Below are positions 8,882-17,390 of a stretch of 64,000 nt of DNA, piece by piece. The notes beneath the pieces are model-generated. The model saw only the letters and a program-made list of their open reading frames with translations, did no database searches and was not told the DNA's origin. Made by a program: the position numbers and the translations under genes. Source of the stretch: Phycisphaeraceae bacterium (GTDB lineage: Bacteria > Planctomycetota > Phycisphaerae > Phycisphaerales > UBA1924); contig JAHCJI010000013.1 in assembly GCA_026126305.1 (NCBI GenBank), forward strand, positions 1 to 64,000, in the 5' to 3' direction. Position 1 is the first letter of the stretch, and every line of letters begins with the position of its first letter.

Positions 8882-9679
8882 ATGGATGCGGGCTTGTGCG
8901 AAGCCGACGCGGTCTGGAAGGCGCTGGGCGATGCGACGCGGCGGGCGATCCTGGATCGCCTGCGCGTCGGCCGGGCGAGCACGGGCGACCTGGCAGCGAT
9001 GTTTCCCGGGCTGAGCCGCTTCGCGGTGATGAAGCACCTTGGTGTGCTCGAGTCGTGCGGGCTGGTGGTGACTCGCAAGGAGGGGCGTACGAAGTGGAAC
9101 TATCTCAACGCCGTGCCCCTGCGTCGGGTGTACGAGCGTTGGGTGGGCATGTACGAAGACCGGTGGGCGGGCTCGCTCATCGGCCTACAAAGGCTCGTAC
9201 AGGAGCCGGAGGGAGCATCGATGCCGGTCGGAACGATCAACATATCCGCGCACGTGGTGCAGACGGAGATCATCATCGCCTCGTCGCCCGAGCGGGTGTA
9301 CGACCTGTTCTTCGATCGAGCGCACGACTGGTTTTATGAGAGCGAGGAGAGCCGCAAGACGCAGAAGACGATCATCGAGCGTCGCATCGGCGGTCTGTTC
9401 TACATGGAGACGGCGCGCGAGGGCGGGGTGAAGGATCAGAACGTGCTGGGCACGATCACGATGCTCAAGCCGGGGCGGAAGATCCGGATGCGTGGCGACT
9501 GCACGATTCCCAGCGCGTTCATCGCGAACATGACCATCGCCTTCGAGGCGGTTGCGGGCGGGACGCGCGTGAGCGTGGAGCACCGGATGGCGGGCGAGTT
9601 CGACGAGGGCCTTCCGGCGGAGTTTGAGGAGGGCTGGCAGGATGGGCTCAAGAAGTTGAAGGTGGTGTGTGAGGGTTGA
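8882..9679 (+). CDS. ArsR-family HTH regulator fused to an SRPBCC (AHSA1-like) domain
   Basis: A 265-residue two-domain protein. Residues ~8-85 are an ArsR winged helix (VWKALGDATRRAILDRL, then MKHLGVLESCGLV and RKEGRTKWNYLN). Residues ~120-260 are an SRPBCC/AHSA1 ligand-binding fold (VVQTEIIIASSPERVYDLF ... GLPAEFEEGWQDGLKKLKVVCEG). No metal-sensing cysteine pair is evident, so the SRPBCC pocket probably binds a hydrophobic ligand to control DNA binding. ATG 8882 is preferred over an upstream TTG. It likely represses its own operon with dinB. Confidence 0.88.
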   Translation: MDAGLCEADAVWKALGDATRRAILDRLRVGRASTGDLAAMFPGLSRFAVMKHLGVLESCGLVVTRKEGRTKWNYLNAVPLRRVYERWVGMYEDRWAGSLIGLQRLVQEPEGASMPVGTINISAHVVQTEIIIASSPERVYDLFFDRAHDWFYESEESRKTQKTIIERRIGGLFYMETAREGGVKDQNVLGTITMLKPGRKIRMRGDCTIPSAFIANMTIAFEAVAGGTRVSVEHRMAGEFDEGLPAEFEEGWQDGLKKLKVVCEG

Positions 9680-9682
9680 TGC

Positions 9683-10948
9683 TCACGCCGCCCGGCGGCG
9701 GGTCTTGGCTTTGGGCAGGGCGGCGATGGCCAGGGCCGTCAGGTCGTCCTGCTGGTGGAGGGAGCCGGCCTGGCAATCGACGCGTTCGGCGAGCCTGCGC
9801 ATGGCGTGGGCCGTGGTGGCTTCGGGCGAGCTGCCGGCCCAGGGGAGATTGGCAAACTCCAAGAGGTAGGCCTGGGTATCGAGTTTTGCCTTCCCCGCGG
9901 CCTTGGTCTGTTGATTGCCGGGAAAAGCCGTCTCGAAACCGTCGCTGTAGAGCAGGAGGGTCTCGCCCGGCCGGAGGATGAATGTTTCCTGCTGGTAGGG
10001 CTCGCCCTCGAAGACGCCCAGGAGCGCGCCGCCCGATTCGATGGCTCGGGATGCCCCACCGCCCAGGATGAGCGCGGGCGGGTGGCCGGCGGTACACAGC
10101 GTGACCTCGAGCGTGTTGATATCGATGGTGCCGCAGACGGCGGTGGCGAAACGAGAGCGCCCTCGCTGGGCACGGACAAGGTCGGCGTTGAGGGCGGTGA
10201 TGGCTTCGGCGGGCGTGCGTGTGCCAGCGCCGGCGCGGAGGCTGCGCGAGATGACCATGGTGAGCAGGGCGGCGGGCACGCCGTGGCCCACGGCGTCGGC
10301 GACGAAGAACCAGAGGCGTCCGTCGTCGGTGCGCGTGGCGTCGTAGATGTCGCCGCTGACGTAGGTGGCGGGGCGGAAGAGCACGCCGCACTCGAGGCCC
10401 GGGGCTTGGGGGAGTTGGGCGGGCAGGAGTTCCTGCTGGATGACTGCGGCGAGGTTGAGTTCTTCGTGCATGCGATCCATTTCCTGTCGCACGCCGCCCT
10501 GGAAGCTGCTGAGGATACGGATCTCACGCTGGAGTTCATGGATGCAATCGGCACGGCCGAAGAGGGCGCGCAGGGCCGTGGCGATTGCCTTTGGCGGATG
10601 GTCGTCGGGCACGCCCACGAGCCCGCCGCCGGTGATCTGTGTTGCCAGGTCTTGCGGCATGTCTGGCATGAAGACGAAGCCATAGGCCAGGGCGTCTCGC
10701 AGGAGGTGGGCCAGCGCAATGGCGGTGGCGCGGGGCGTGTCGGCATCGAGGACCACCACCACCGCTGCGGGAGCGTTGCTGGTGCTGCCTTCGCTCTGGG
10801 CAATCAGCTTGTCGGCCAGGTCTGCGGCATCGATGGGCTGGGCCCTGGGCGGATGCGGGCCCCATGCCGAGGCAATTCGGGCCCAAAGTTCCCGGGCGTG
10901 GTCGCTGGCACCATCGCTGCTGGCCAAGAGGATGGTTGGTGCTTCCAT
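9683..10948 (-). CDS. PP2C/SpoIIE-type serine phosphatase with N-terminal pseudo-receiver
   Basis: A 421-residue regulator. Residues 1-~130 look like a receiver-type alpha/beta domain lacking a convincing phospho-acceptor Asp set. A helical linker (LQREIRILSSFQGGVRQEMDRMHEELNLAAVIQQELLP) follows, then an RsbU/SpoIIE PP2C domain with metal-binding motifs VSGDIYD, DAVGHG, YSDGFETAF and QQDDLTALAI. Such proteins dephosphorylate anti-sigma-factor antagonists in partner-switching pathways. No antagonist or RsbW-like kinase gene lies nearby. ATG 10948 has GGGAG 5-6 nt upstream. Confidence 0.88.
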   Translation of the reverse strand: MEAPTILLASSDGASDHARELWARIASAWGPHPPRAQPIDAADLADKLIAQSEGSTSNAPAAVVVVLDADTPRATAIALAHLLRDALAYGFVFMPDMPQDLATQITGGGLVGVPDDHPPKAIATALRALFGRADCIHELQREIRILSSFQGGVRQEMDRMHEELNLAAVIQQELLPAQLPQAPGLECGVLFRPATYVSGDIYDATRTDDGRLWFFVADAVGHGVPAALLTMVISRSLRAGAGTRTPAEAITALNADLVRAQRGRSRFATAVCGTIDINTLEVTLCTAGHPPALILGGGASRAIESGGALLGVFEGEPYQQETFILRPGETLLLYSDGFETAFPGNQQTKAAGKAKLDTQAYLLEFANLPWAGSSPEATTAHAMRRLAERVDCQAGSLHQQDDLTALAIAALPKAKTRRRAA

Positions 10949-11002
10949 GCCCGCTCCCGCCGGATCGGCTGTTGGAGTTTGCCCGATCCCTTGGGTATCG
11001 GC

Positions 11003-11506
11003 TCAGCGGGCGATGCTCTGGAGGCGGGCTACGTCCAGTTCGACCTTATCGCCTCTTTCCAGGCCGAGTTCTCGGAGCATGCCGGCGCGGAACTCTAATG
11101 CGAACTGGGCGGCGGACCGGCTGGAATAGACCGTCAGGCGGCCCTCATACTCCGACGCGCTCTCGCCCGGCTGCCGAGGTTCGATGGGCATCTCGTGCGT
11201 GGCCACCACGACACCAAACTGGTCGAGGAAGGCGATATCGATGGGCACGAGGCAGTCTCGCATGACAAAGCCCAGCACCCGAGGCCTTGGGAAGACAAAG
11301 AGCATGCCGCCATCGTCCTCGATCAACTCGCGACCACCGAGCCCACGGACCCGGGTCGCGTCGTCGGCGGCGATCTCCATGAAGAAGGTTCGGCCCTTGA
11401 CGCGGACTGTTTCGACGTCGTTGGCAACGGGATCTCCCGGCACGCACGAGGCGGCCAGGAGCACCAAACCCAGCAAGGAAATGATCAGGAACGTCCGAGA
11501 AGCCAT
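11003..11506 (-). CDS. DUF192 family lipoprotein
   Basis: A 167-residue secreted protein. The N-terminus is a lipoprotein signal (SLLGLVLLAASC, lipobox LAASC), so the mature protein is lipid-anchored. The body is a DUF192 domain: FFMEIAADDATRVRGLGGR, then MLFVFPRPRVLGFVMRDCLVPIDIAFLD, ending in FRAGMLRELGLERGDKVEL. The biochemical role of DUF192 is unknown. GGAGGA lies 7 nt before ATG 11506. The gene overlaps the 3' end of gluQ by 22 bp, indicating translational coupling. Confidence 0.9.
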   Translation of the reverse strand: MASRTFLIISLLGLVLLAASCVPGDPVANDVETVRVKGRTFFMEIAADDATRVRGLGGRELIEDDGGMLFVFPRPRVLGFVMRDCLVPIDIAFLDQFGVVVATHEMPIEPRQPGESASEYEGRLTVYSSRSAAQFALEFRAGMLRELGLERGDKVELDVARLQSIAR

Positions 11507-12432
11507 GCGTCATCCTCCGCCGTGCATGTGACCGGCTCGCGGGGCATGGTATCGAGTTGCAGTCGCTGTGCGAACTCTGGCAGATCGATGGGCCTTCGGG
11601 GAAATTCAGGGATGGACCAATGGGCGAGCAAACCCAGCACACGCTCCACGGGGACGCCTTGCTGCTGATACGCCGTCAGACGGGTATCCCCGTGGCGTTT
11701 GGCCAGGCGCCGCCCGTCGGGCCCCAGCACCAGCGGCAGGTGGGTATAGGTCGGTATCGGCCCCAGGCCCAGGGCCTCATAGAGCAAGACCTGGCGGGCA
11801 GCCGAGGGCAACAGGTCGTCGCCTCGGACAACATGGGTGATGCCCTGGCGGGCGTCGTCGACCACGACGGCCAGTTGATACGCCGGGGTGCCTCGCTTGG
11901 TCCAGATAACAAAATCGCCAGCATCTTTGGCGGGGTTGATCGTGACCCTGCCGGCGAAGGTGTCATCGATCCTGATGTCGCGTTCTGGGGTTGCGAAGCG
12001 CCAGTTGGTCTGGCGATCGTCAAACCTCGCGGGCTGGAGCTGGCGTGGACGGGTCGTGATGGGTACCGGTGCATCGCCGGCGTTGGGTGCCGAGGCCGCG
12101 GCGGCAATCTCGGTGCGCGAGAGGTTGCATGGGTAGGCCCAAGCCGACCGCGCGAGTTGGTCCATAGCCTGGGCGTGGGGCTCGAGGTCTTCGCTCTGGA
12201 CGATGGGCCCTCGGTCCCAATCGAGGCCGAGCCAGTCGAGGACATGGAGCGTCTGTTCGAGGGCTTCGGGCTTGACTCGTGGGCCGTCGAGGTCCTCGAT
12301 ACGAAGGAGCACGGACCAGCCGTGGCGTCTGGCCAGGATCCAATTGACCACGAACGTGCGCGCGTTGCCCAAGTGCAAAGCGCCCGTGGGCGAAGGTGCA
12401 AGTCGCGTGGCGTGCGGTGTCGTCGCGGGCAT
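11485..12432 (-). CDS. gluQ: Glutamyl-Q tRNA(Asp) synthetase
   Basis: A 315-residue class I glutamyl-tRNA synthetase paralogue without the anticodon-binding domain, the hallmark of GluQ-RS, which attaches glutamate to queuosine at position 34 of tRNA-Asp. The HIGH-type motif is APSPTGALHLGNART at the N-terminus, and the KMSKS-like loop is GRRLAKRHGDTRLT. The zinc-knuckle region of enterobacterial enzymes (YxCxCxR) is reduced to YPCNLSRTEI with one Cys. First gene of a unit with the DUF192 lipoprotein. Confidence 0.9.
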   Translation of the reverse strand: MPATTPHATRLAPSPTGALHLGNARTFVVNWILARRHGWSVLLRIEDLDGPRVKPEALEQTLHVLDWLGLDWDRGPIVQSEDLEPHAQAMDQLARSAWAYPCNLSRTEIAAAASAPNAGDAPVPITTRPRQLQPARFDDRQTNWRFATPERDIRIDDTFAGRVTINPAKDAGDFVIWTKRGTPAYQLAVVVDDARQGITHVVRGDDLLPSAARQVLLYEALGLGPIPTYTHLPLVLGPDGRRLAKRHGDTRLTAYQQQGVPVERVLGLLAHWSIPEFPRRPIDLPEFAQRLQLDTMPREPVTCTAEDDAWLLGRS

Positions 12433-12567
12433 GGGTCAGTTTTGTAGGGGAGACGATCGGTGCGTGTGGGCGGCCCCGGCTTGGGCGCTACCGTATCAGC
12501 CCGGCGGGCGGGGCTGCGGAGGAGACGCACACGCCCCGAGGAGCCGGATGCGACGGAGCCTGCCACG

Positions 12568-12867
12568 ATGGTGAAGTATTCCGAGGCCGAGGTGAAGGAC
12601 CGCCTGACACACCACCCCGAGTGGACCGAAGTGGGCGGAGAGATCCAACGAACATACGAGTTCGCGGACTTTCGAGCCTCGATGCGTTTTGTGAACGAGG
12701 TGGCCGAGCAGGCCGAACGCGCGCAACACCACCCGGACATCCTGATCCGCTACGCTCGGGTGACGCTGACGGTGTCCACGCACGACGCGGGTGGGATCAC
12801 GGCCAAGGACTTCGACCTGGCGACCGCCGCGGACCAGGCGGCCGAGGCGATCTCGGCGAGCGCTTAG
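12568..12867 (+). CDS. phhB: Pterin-4a-carbinolamine dehydratase
   Basis: A 99-residue small enzyme that dehydrates 4a-hydroxytetrahydropterin in pterin recycling. The family signature is AERAQHHPDILIRYARVTLTVSTHDAGGIT with the catalytic His pair HHPD; Trp (HHPEWTE) and Glu residues precede it. GGAGCC lies 7 nt before ATG 12568. No phenylalanine hydroxylase is adjacent, so the physiological pterin partner is unclear. Its stop codon overlaps the stop of the convergent gene. Confidence 0.9.
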   Translation: MVKYSEAEVKDRLTHHPEWTEVGGEIQRTYEFADFRASMRFVNEVAEQAERAQHHPDILIRYARVTLTVSTHDAGGITAKDFDLATAADQAAEAISASA

Positions 12868-14099
12868 GCAGCGCCGCGGGTGCTGCCCGTCGTCGTCGGA
12901 GCTTCGCATGCGAGGATTCGGCGGACCAGGGAGATGGTTCGGCGAACTTCCGGCGCTGCCTCTTCAAGGGACATGCTGGCGTCCAAGGCTGTGACGGCGG
13001 CCTTGGATGCACTCGTGAGGGGCGCGAAGCCGAAGGTGGTGCCCGTGTCCCGCCAGCGAACGATGTAGTTGCGAACTTTCATAATTTCATCCGCATCCCG
13101 GAACTGGAGGAGTGCTTCCAGTTCTTCTCGAAGTTGTTCGACATAGGCGTTCACAAGTTCTCGGGCTTTTTCATCATGGAGCGATGACTTAATGACCCCG
13201 GGCGTGGATGGTTGGGTTTCCTTCAGGATTGTCTCAATCGAATCTGAAATGAGTTCCTTGGTCGAGGGCCTGGCAACACTGACGACGCGCAGCTCTCCCA
13301 CTTTCATGGATGTTGTGGCATCCTTACCACCTGGGGGCGAAACGACGACCAGGCCCGATCGCAACCCGACCCGGTAGAGACGCATGGCGGCATGTTCGAC
13401 ACCACCGGCCTGTGTGACGGCTTCGTGGTCGACGATCGCCACATCCAGTTCATTGGATGTGGCGTAATCGAGGAGTGACCCGAAGTCTGCAAGGGGATGT
13501 GCTGTTAAGCCAAGCTCGGTCGCGAAGTGTGCGAGGACTCGACCCTCAAGGATGTCCGCACCTAAGACCGCGCAGTGGCCGTGGAGTTTGGTTGGCTGCG
13601 CAACCGCGGGAGCTTGCGGAATCTCTGGCAGAATGACACCCGGAGGGAACATGTCGGTGAGATCTGCGAAACTCTGAAAGATGACAGAGACCGCGTGCAT
13701 GTACCCGCTGAGATGCCAGCAATCGAGGGAACGCCCTTTGACCTCCAAGGTTCCCCCTTCATATTTAGGGAGTTCCAGAAGGATTGGTGAGTCTTTGTGG
13801 ATCATTCCCGGATAAAGGATGCGCGCTCGATTTGGTCTGATGGCATGGAGGATGACACTCGCCCGAACATGTCCCCCGCCGGGGTGTTCAACGGTGGCGT
13901 GGAGAGACTTGCCCCGCAGGGATCGGAGGGCCGCGTGCTGGGCGTCGGCTTCGGCTGGCTTCGCGGCGCGTGCGGGTAAGTCGGGCCATGGATCCGTGTT
14001 TGTATCACACATGTGCAGCAGCGCTTCTCGCGCGGCCTCGCTCATGTCCATGGAGCGGGTGGCCGGGGGGCCAACGGTCGTGTTGAATGGCTTTTCCAC
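12864..14099 (-). CDS. PilZ-like plus receiver-like two-domain protein
   Basis: A 411-residue protein with no exact family I can name. Residues ~55-160 resemble a PilZ beta barrel (SLHATVEHPGGGHVRASVILHAI ... KYEGGTLEVKGRSLDCWHLSGYMHAVSVIF), without a clean RxxxR c-di-GMP motif. Residues ~170-290 resemble a receiver (CAVLGADILEGRVLAHFATELG ... DVAIVDHEAVT), with an Asp at the expected strand-3 end. The last ~110 residues are helical. The start is GTG 14099, with ATG 14051 as an alternative; neither has a good ribosome site. It is divergent from the LuxR-type regulator, suggesting shared control. Confidence 0.55.
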   Translation of the reverse strand: MEKPFNTTVGPPATRSMDMSEAAREALLHMCDTNTDPWPDLPARAAKPAEADAQHAALRSLRGKSLHATVEHPGGGHVRASVILHAIRPNRARILYPGMIHKDSPILLELPKYEGGTLEVKGRSLDCWHLSGYMHAVSVIFQSFADLTDMFPPGVILPEIPQAPAVAQPTKLHGHCAVLGADILEGRVLAHFATELGLTAHPLADFGSLLDYATSNELDVAIVDHEAVTQAGGVEHAAMRLYRVGLRSGLVVVSPPGGKDATTSMKVGELRVVSVARPSTKELISDSIETILKETQPSTPGVIKSSLHDEKARELVNAYVEQLREELEALLQFRDADEIMKVRNYIVRWRDTGTTFGFAPLTSASKAAVTALDASMSLEEAAPEVRRTISLVRRILACEAPTTTGSTRGAA

Positions 14100-14141
14100 A
14101 GGTCGTTCATCGTCGTGGCTTGGACATCGCTGGGCTAAAGT

Positions 14142-14157
14142 TGGCCGCTATCGGCCA
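14142..14157. promoter_or_regulatory. Inverted repeat in the divergent PilZ-Rec/LuxR promoter region
   Basis: Perfect 6-bp arms TGGCCG and CGGCCA around CTAT, between divergent genes (starts 14099 and 14261). A run of T follows on the plus strand, but no upstream plus-strand gene would need termination here. A dyadic operator is the better guess. Confidence 0.35.
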
Positions 14158-14260
14158 TTTTCGGCATATTTACCTACTCAGGACAGCCCGATGAGGGTGC
14201 TACGTAATTCTATGGGTCCAACACGGACCCGCACGCCAGCCAGTGTCCAAGGGCCATGAC

Positions 14261-15031
14261 ATGACGAAGATCACACCATTGTTGGATTCTGGTACATGCG
14301 GACCGGGCGAGCTGCCCAATCGCTACATGCCCGCGGCCCTGCACGGGATGTGGGCGGCAATGAGCGAGGACGCCCGCCTTACCATCTTCGTCTTGGATTG
14401 CAAGTGCCGTGTGCTTGCTCTGAACGCGAAGGCCGCCAGCTTGTTTGGAATGGATTCGGCCCATGCGATTGGCCGTGAGATCTACGACCTCTACCCCGCC
14501 TCGCTTGCGTCGGATCTGCGTGAACAGTTTGAGAACCTGTTGTCCCGAGGCGAATCGTGCGAGAACAGGGATCCGATGCTGAGCACGCACTTGCTCGGGG
14601 GCTACCGATGGTGTTGTTCCATGCGGCTGCTGGACCTGCGAGAAGGGCAACCATCGGCTGTGGAGATCCCTGCACCTTCCGAACCTGAGAAGGAACCCTC
14701 AAACTACGGCATCCTGCGAGTGTGCCGGGTGGCCAACGACCCAGAACACTTGGAAATCCTGATCAAGCGGTTCTCGAATGGCGAAGATCGGGAGACGATG
14801 CTCGGCCCGCTTTCGGTGTTGACGGATCGTGAACTGGAGGTGGCGATGCTGATCGCCACAGGCCTGACAGACGCCGCGATCGCCAAGCATTTGTACCGCA
14901 GCTTGAGGACTGTACACGCCCATCGACGCGCCATCGGCTCAAAGTTGCGCAAGAGACTGGGTGTCCAGAACAGATGCGACCTGATCCGGATCATGACCGA
15001 GCGTGGCATGGTCGCCAAGGTGGATAACTGA
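14261..15031 (+). CDS. LuxR-family transcriptional regulator with PAS domain
   Basis: A 256-residue DNA-binding regulator. Residues ~30-130 form a PAS-like sensor (LTIFVLDCKCRVLALNAKAASLFGM, GREIYDLYP). Residues ~190-250 form the LuxR/GerE helix-turn-helix (LTDRELEVAMLIATGLTDAAIAKHLYRSLRTVHAHRRAI). There is no receiver domain, so activation is probably by ligand or redox sensing. ATG 14261 is preferred over GTG 14243 because AAGGG lies 7 nt upstream. It is divergent from the PilZ-receiver gene and may control it. Confidence 0.85.
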   Translation: MTKITPLLDSGTCGPGELPNRYMPAALHGMWAAMSEDARLTIFVLDCKCRVLALNAKAASLFGMDSAHAIGREIYDLYPASLASDLREQFENLLSRGESCENRDPMLSTHLLGGYRWCCSMRLLDLREGQPSAVEIPAPSEPEKEPSNYGILRVCRVANDPEHLEILIKRFSNGEDRETMLGPLSVLTDRELEVAMLIATGLTDAAIAKHLYRSLRTVHAHRRAIGSKLRKRLGVQNRCDLIRIMTERGMVAKVDN

Positions 15032-15043
15032 ATCTGCCGGGCG

Positions 15044-15442
15044 TCAGTGCGGCACTTCCTTGACGGCGTTGCGGTTCCATGCGGGCACGCGGACGGTGAT
15101 GGGCCCGTTGCCCTCGACTTCGCACTGGCAGCTGAGGCGGCTGTTGATCTGGAGGCCCGGGGCTTCCTCGACGCGGTCTTCCTCGGCTTCGGTGGACTCG
15201 CTGAGTTGGTCCATGCCCTTTTCGATGTACACGTGGCATGTGGAGCAGGCGCAGACGCCGCCGCAGGCGTGCTCGATGTTGATGCCGTTGTCGATGGCGA
15301 CTTCGAGGAGGTGCTCTCCCTTGGCGGCAAGGACCTGCCATTCGGAGCGATTGGTTCCCGTGAGGGAATCGGGGTCTTCGAGGATGAAGGTGACTGGAAC
15401 CTCTTTCGGCCCGTGTTCGTGGTCGCTATGGCGCAGATGCAT
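15044..15442 (-). CDS. [2Fe-2S] ferredoxin, ISC/adrenodoxin type
   Basis: A 132-residue electron carrier. The cluster ligands are seen in ACGGVCACSTCHVYI (C-x5-C-x2-C) and the distal Cys in SRLSCQCEV, as in Fdx of the iron-sulphur cluster system. Acidic helices (DQLSESTEAEEDRVEE) match the partner-docking face of adrenodoxins. About 20 N-terminal residues (MHLRHSDHEHGPKE) precede the fold. No isc genes are adjacent. Confidence 0.9.
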   Translation of the reverse strand: MHLRHSDHEHGPKEVPVTFILEDPDSLTGTNRSEWQVLAAKGEHLLEVAIDNGINIEHACGGVCACSTCHVYIEKGMDQLSESTEAEEDRVEEAPGLQINSRLSCQCEVEGNGPITVRVPAWNRNAVKEVPH

Positions 15443-15502
15443 GGTGACAGGTTAGGCTTGCTGGCCGCGGATTGGAATCATTCCGGGGTATGACTCGTGG
15501 CG

Positions 15503-16192
15503 TCAACATCCCCGCTCGAAGCGGGACTGGAAGGCCAGAAAGTCGAAGATGGTCAGTTCACCATCGAAGTCGAAGTCGGCCATGGGGTCGCCCAGCATGA
15601 AGGCGTTCTGGAAGGCCAGGAAGTCGAAGATGTCCAGCGAGCCGTCGTTGTTGAAGTCTGCCCGGCAAGGGACGATGTGGATGGTGGCGCGGCCTTCGAC
15701 GAGTTCGTCGAGTCGGGACTCGCTGACGCTGGTCTCACGCTCGGCATACACGTGAAAGCGATTCGTTCGCGTCTGGAAGGTGACCTCGGTGGGCTCGGAC
15801 ACATCGGGCGGCGTGTACGAGAAGCTGAAAGCGGGCAGTGGGCTACTTGGATCGGCGTAGATGCCCGCGGCGGGGAAGTTGAGCTGGCCCGCATCGAAAC
15901 CGCAAATCCCAATGTCGCATCGAACCGGATTCCAAGCGCTCGAGATGCTCCATGGCGCAACGCCTGAAAGATCAGAGATGCCCGCACCCATATCCGGGGC
16001 AACAAGATCGAGGTTGACCCCCGCGTTGGCCCAATCGCGCCGCGTGTCGAATGCGGGAGCGAGGAAGACGCGCGCGAACTCACCGGGTTCGAGCACCGGG
16101 CGATCGACCTGGATCTCGATCGTAAATGGCCCGGCCTGGGCGAACGCGGCGGAGGCGGTCGCAATACAGATGGCAGCGGCGGTTAGACGCAT
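15503..16192 (-). CDS. Secreted protein with C-terminal GC-type dockerin-like tail
   Basis: A 229-residue protein with a signal peptide (MRLTAAAICIATASAAFAQA) and a ~150-residue beta-rich ectodomain. The tail has two EF-hand-like loops, DFNNDGSLDIFDFLAF and DFDFDGELTIFDFLAF, and closes on Gly-Cys. Such GC-type dockerin tails are typical of Phycisphaerales exported proteins, presumably for sorting or anchoring. The ectodomain is paralogous to the protein at 47821-48405 (same PVL-PG opening, YT-P block and EG-ATIHI-P ending), which carries a PEP-CTERM-like tail instead. AAGGGG precedes the ATG. Confidence 0.8.
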   Translation of the reverse strand: MRLTAAAICIATASAAFAQAGPFTIEIQVDRPVLEPGEFARVFLAPAFDTRRDWANAGVNLDLVAPDMGAGISDLSGVAPWSISSAWNPVRCDIGICGFDAGQLNFPAAGIYADPSSPLPAFSFSYTPPDVSEPTEVTFQTRTNRFHVYAERETSVSESRLDELVEGRATIHIVPCRADFNNDGSLDIFDFLAFQNAFMLGDPMADFDFDGELTIFDFLAFQSRFERGC

Positions 16193-16245
16193 GGCGGGTT
16201 CCCCTTTGCAACCAATCTACCACAAAAGCCCGTCCGATGCAAGCG

Positions 16246-17361
16246 CTATCGGTCCGACAGTTCAATAAATCTCGCCTGTTCGGCTGTTGTCGGTGCGTGG
16301 CCTCGCCTGGCCATGGCGGCGGTTGCCACCTCGATGAACTTCTCGGGGCGGTAGGGCTTCTGGCCCGCGTCGGTGGCCCAGCGCATGGGGGCGACGCGGC
16401 CGGCGATGGGCGCGGTGGCGGCCCACATGGTGCCCGTGCCCACGACGGCGCCGGTCATGATGCGCGTGGCGATGGCGGTGCGCACGTGGTCTCCCATGAT
16501 GCAGCCCAGGAAGGTCTCGCCCGTGCGCTGGCGGTCGATCGTGACCGGGCCGTAGGTGTTCAGCAGGTTGCTGTTGGTGGTGCCCGCGCCCAGGTTGCAC
16601 CACATGCCAATGTAAGAATCGCCCAGGAACCCGTCGTGGGCCTTGTTGGCGTAGCCCTGGAAGATGGTGCCGCTGACCTCGCCGGCGACCTTGCAATGCG
16701 GGCCGATGGCGGTGTTGGGGCGGATGGTGGCATGTTCGAGCACGGCGGCGTGTGGCCCGACGTAGGCCGGCCCGAGCACGATGGCCAGGTGGCCCACGCG
16801 GGCGTGCTCGTCGACGACGATGGGCCCGGCCGAGGCGTCGAGGATGGCGCTGTCGGCCACACGCGCGGTGGCCTTGACGACCACGCCCTTGTCGGGTGCC
16901 ATGCGGGCCAGGTCGTGGGCGATGCACGCGTCGCGGCCCGTGCGGACGTGCCAGCAGCGGTTGAGCAACAGGGCCTCGTGCTCGCGCGTCTCGAAGGCGT
17001 CGATGGCCAGCGGATCGTGCGCTCCCTCGACCACGTGGGCGGCCAGCAGCGTGCCCTGGTGAGCGAGCGCGTGCCCGGGTTCGAGGGCGGCGATGGTCTC
17101 GGCGTCGCGCGGGGCCAGCGGCCAGCGGCCATTGACAACGAAAGCGCCGCCTGGCACGGGCTGGTTGATGGGCAGCTTCGGATGCCACTGATGGGCGAGG
17201 TCGGCCTGGTGGGCCGGGACGAGCAGCGCGGCGGGCGCGATGCCGATGTCCTGCCAGCGCTCGAGCGTGGTGCGCGCACCGGTGCGGATGTCAAAGGCCG
17301 GCCGCAGGTCGGTGAGCGGGTCGAGCTGGCCTTGCCCGTCGTCGAAGAGGATGAGTTTCAT
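16246..17361 (-). CDS. GlmU-like sugar-1-phosphate nucleotidylyltransferase/acyltransferase
   Basis: A 371-residue protein of the alternative bacterial GlmU type. The short N-terminal part (MKLILFDDGQGQLDPLTDLRPAFDIRTGARTTLER) is a divergent nucleotidyltransferase. The C-terminal half is a left-handed beta helix of hexapeptide repeats (GPIVVDEHARVGHLAIVLGPAYVGPHAAV), with the family block NKAHDGFLGDSYIGMWCNLGAGTTNSNL. The role is probably UDP-N-acetylglucosamine synthesis for peptidoglycan and glycolipids. ATG 17361 is chosen because GGAGG lies 6 nt upstream and the fold starts there. It is 29 bp after mreD, so may share the mre transcript. Confidence 0.85.
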   Translation of the reverse strand: MKLILFDDGQGQLDPLTDLRPAFDIRTGARTTLERWQDIGIAPAALLVPAHQADLAHQWHPKLPINQPVPGGAFVVNGRWPLAPRDAETIAALEPGHALAHQGTLLAAHVVEGAHDPLAIDAFETREHEALLLNRCWHVRTGRDACIAHDLARMAPDKGVVVKATARVADSAILDASAGPIVVDEHARVGHLAIVLGPAYVGPHAAVLEHATIRPNTAIGPHCKVAGEVSGTIFQGYANKAHDGFLGDSYIGMWCNLGAGTTNSNLLNTYGPVTIDRQRTGETFLGCIMGDHVRTAIATRIMTGAVVGTGTMWAATAPIAGRVAPMRWATDAGQKPYRPEKFIEVATAAMARRGHAPTTAEQARFIELSDR

Positions 17362-17390
17362 GGTGGGCCTCCGCTGCGGTGAAGGTAGGC

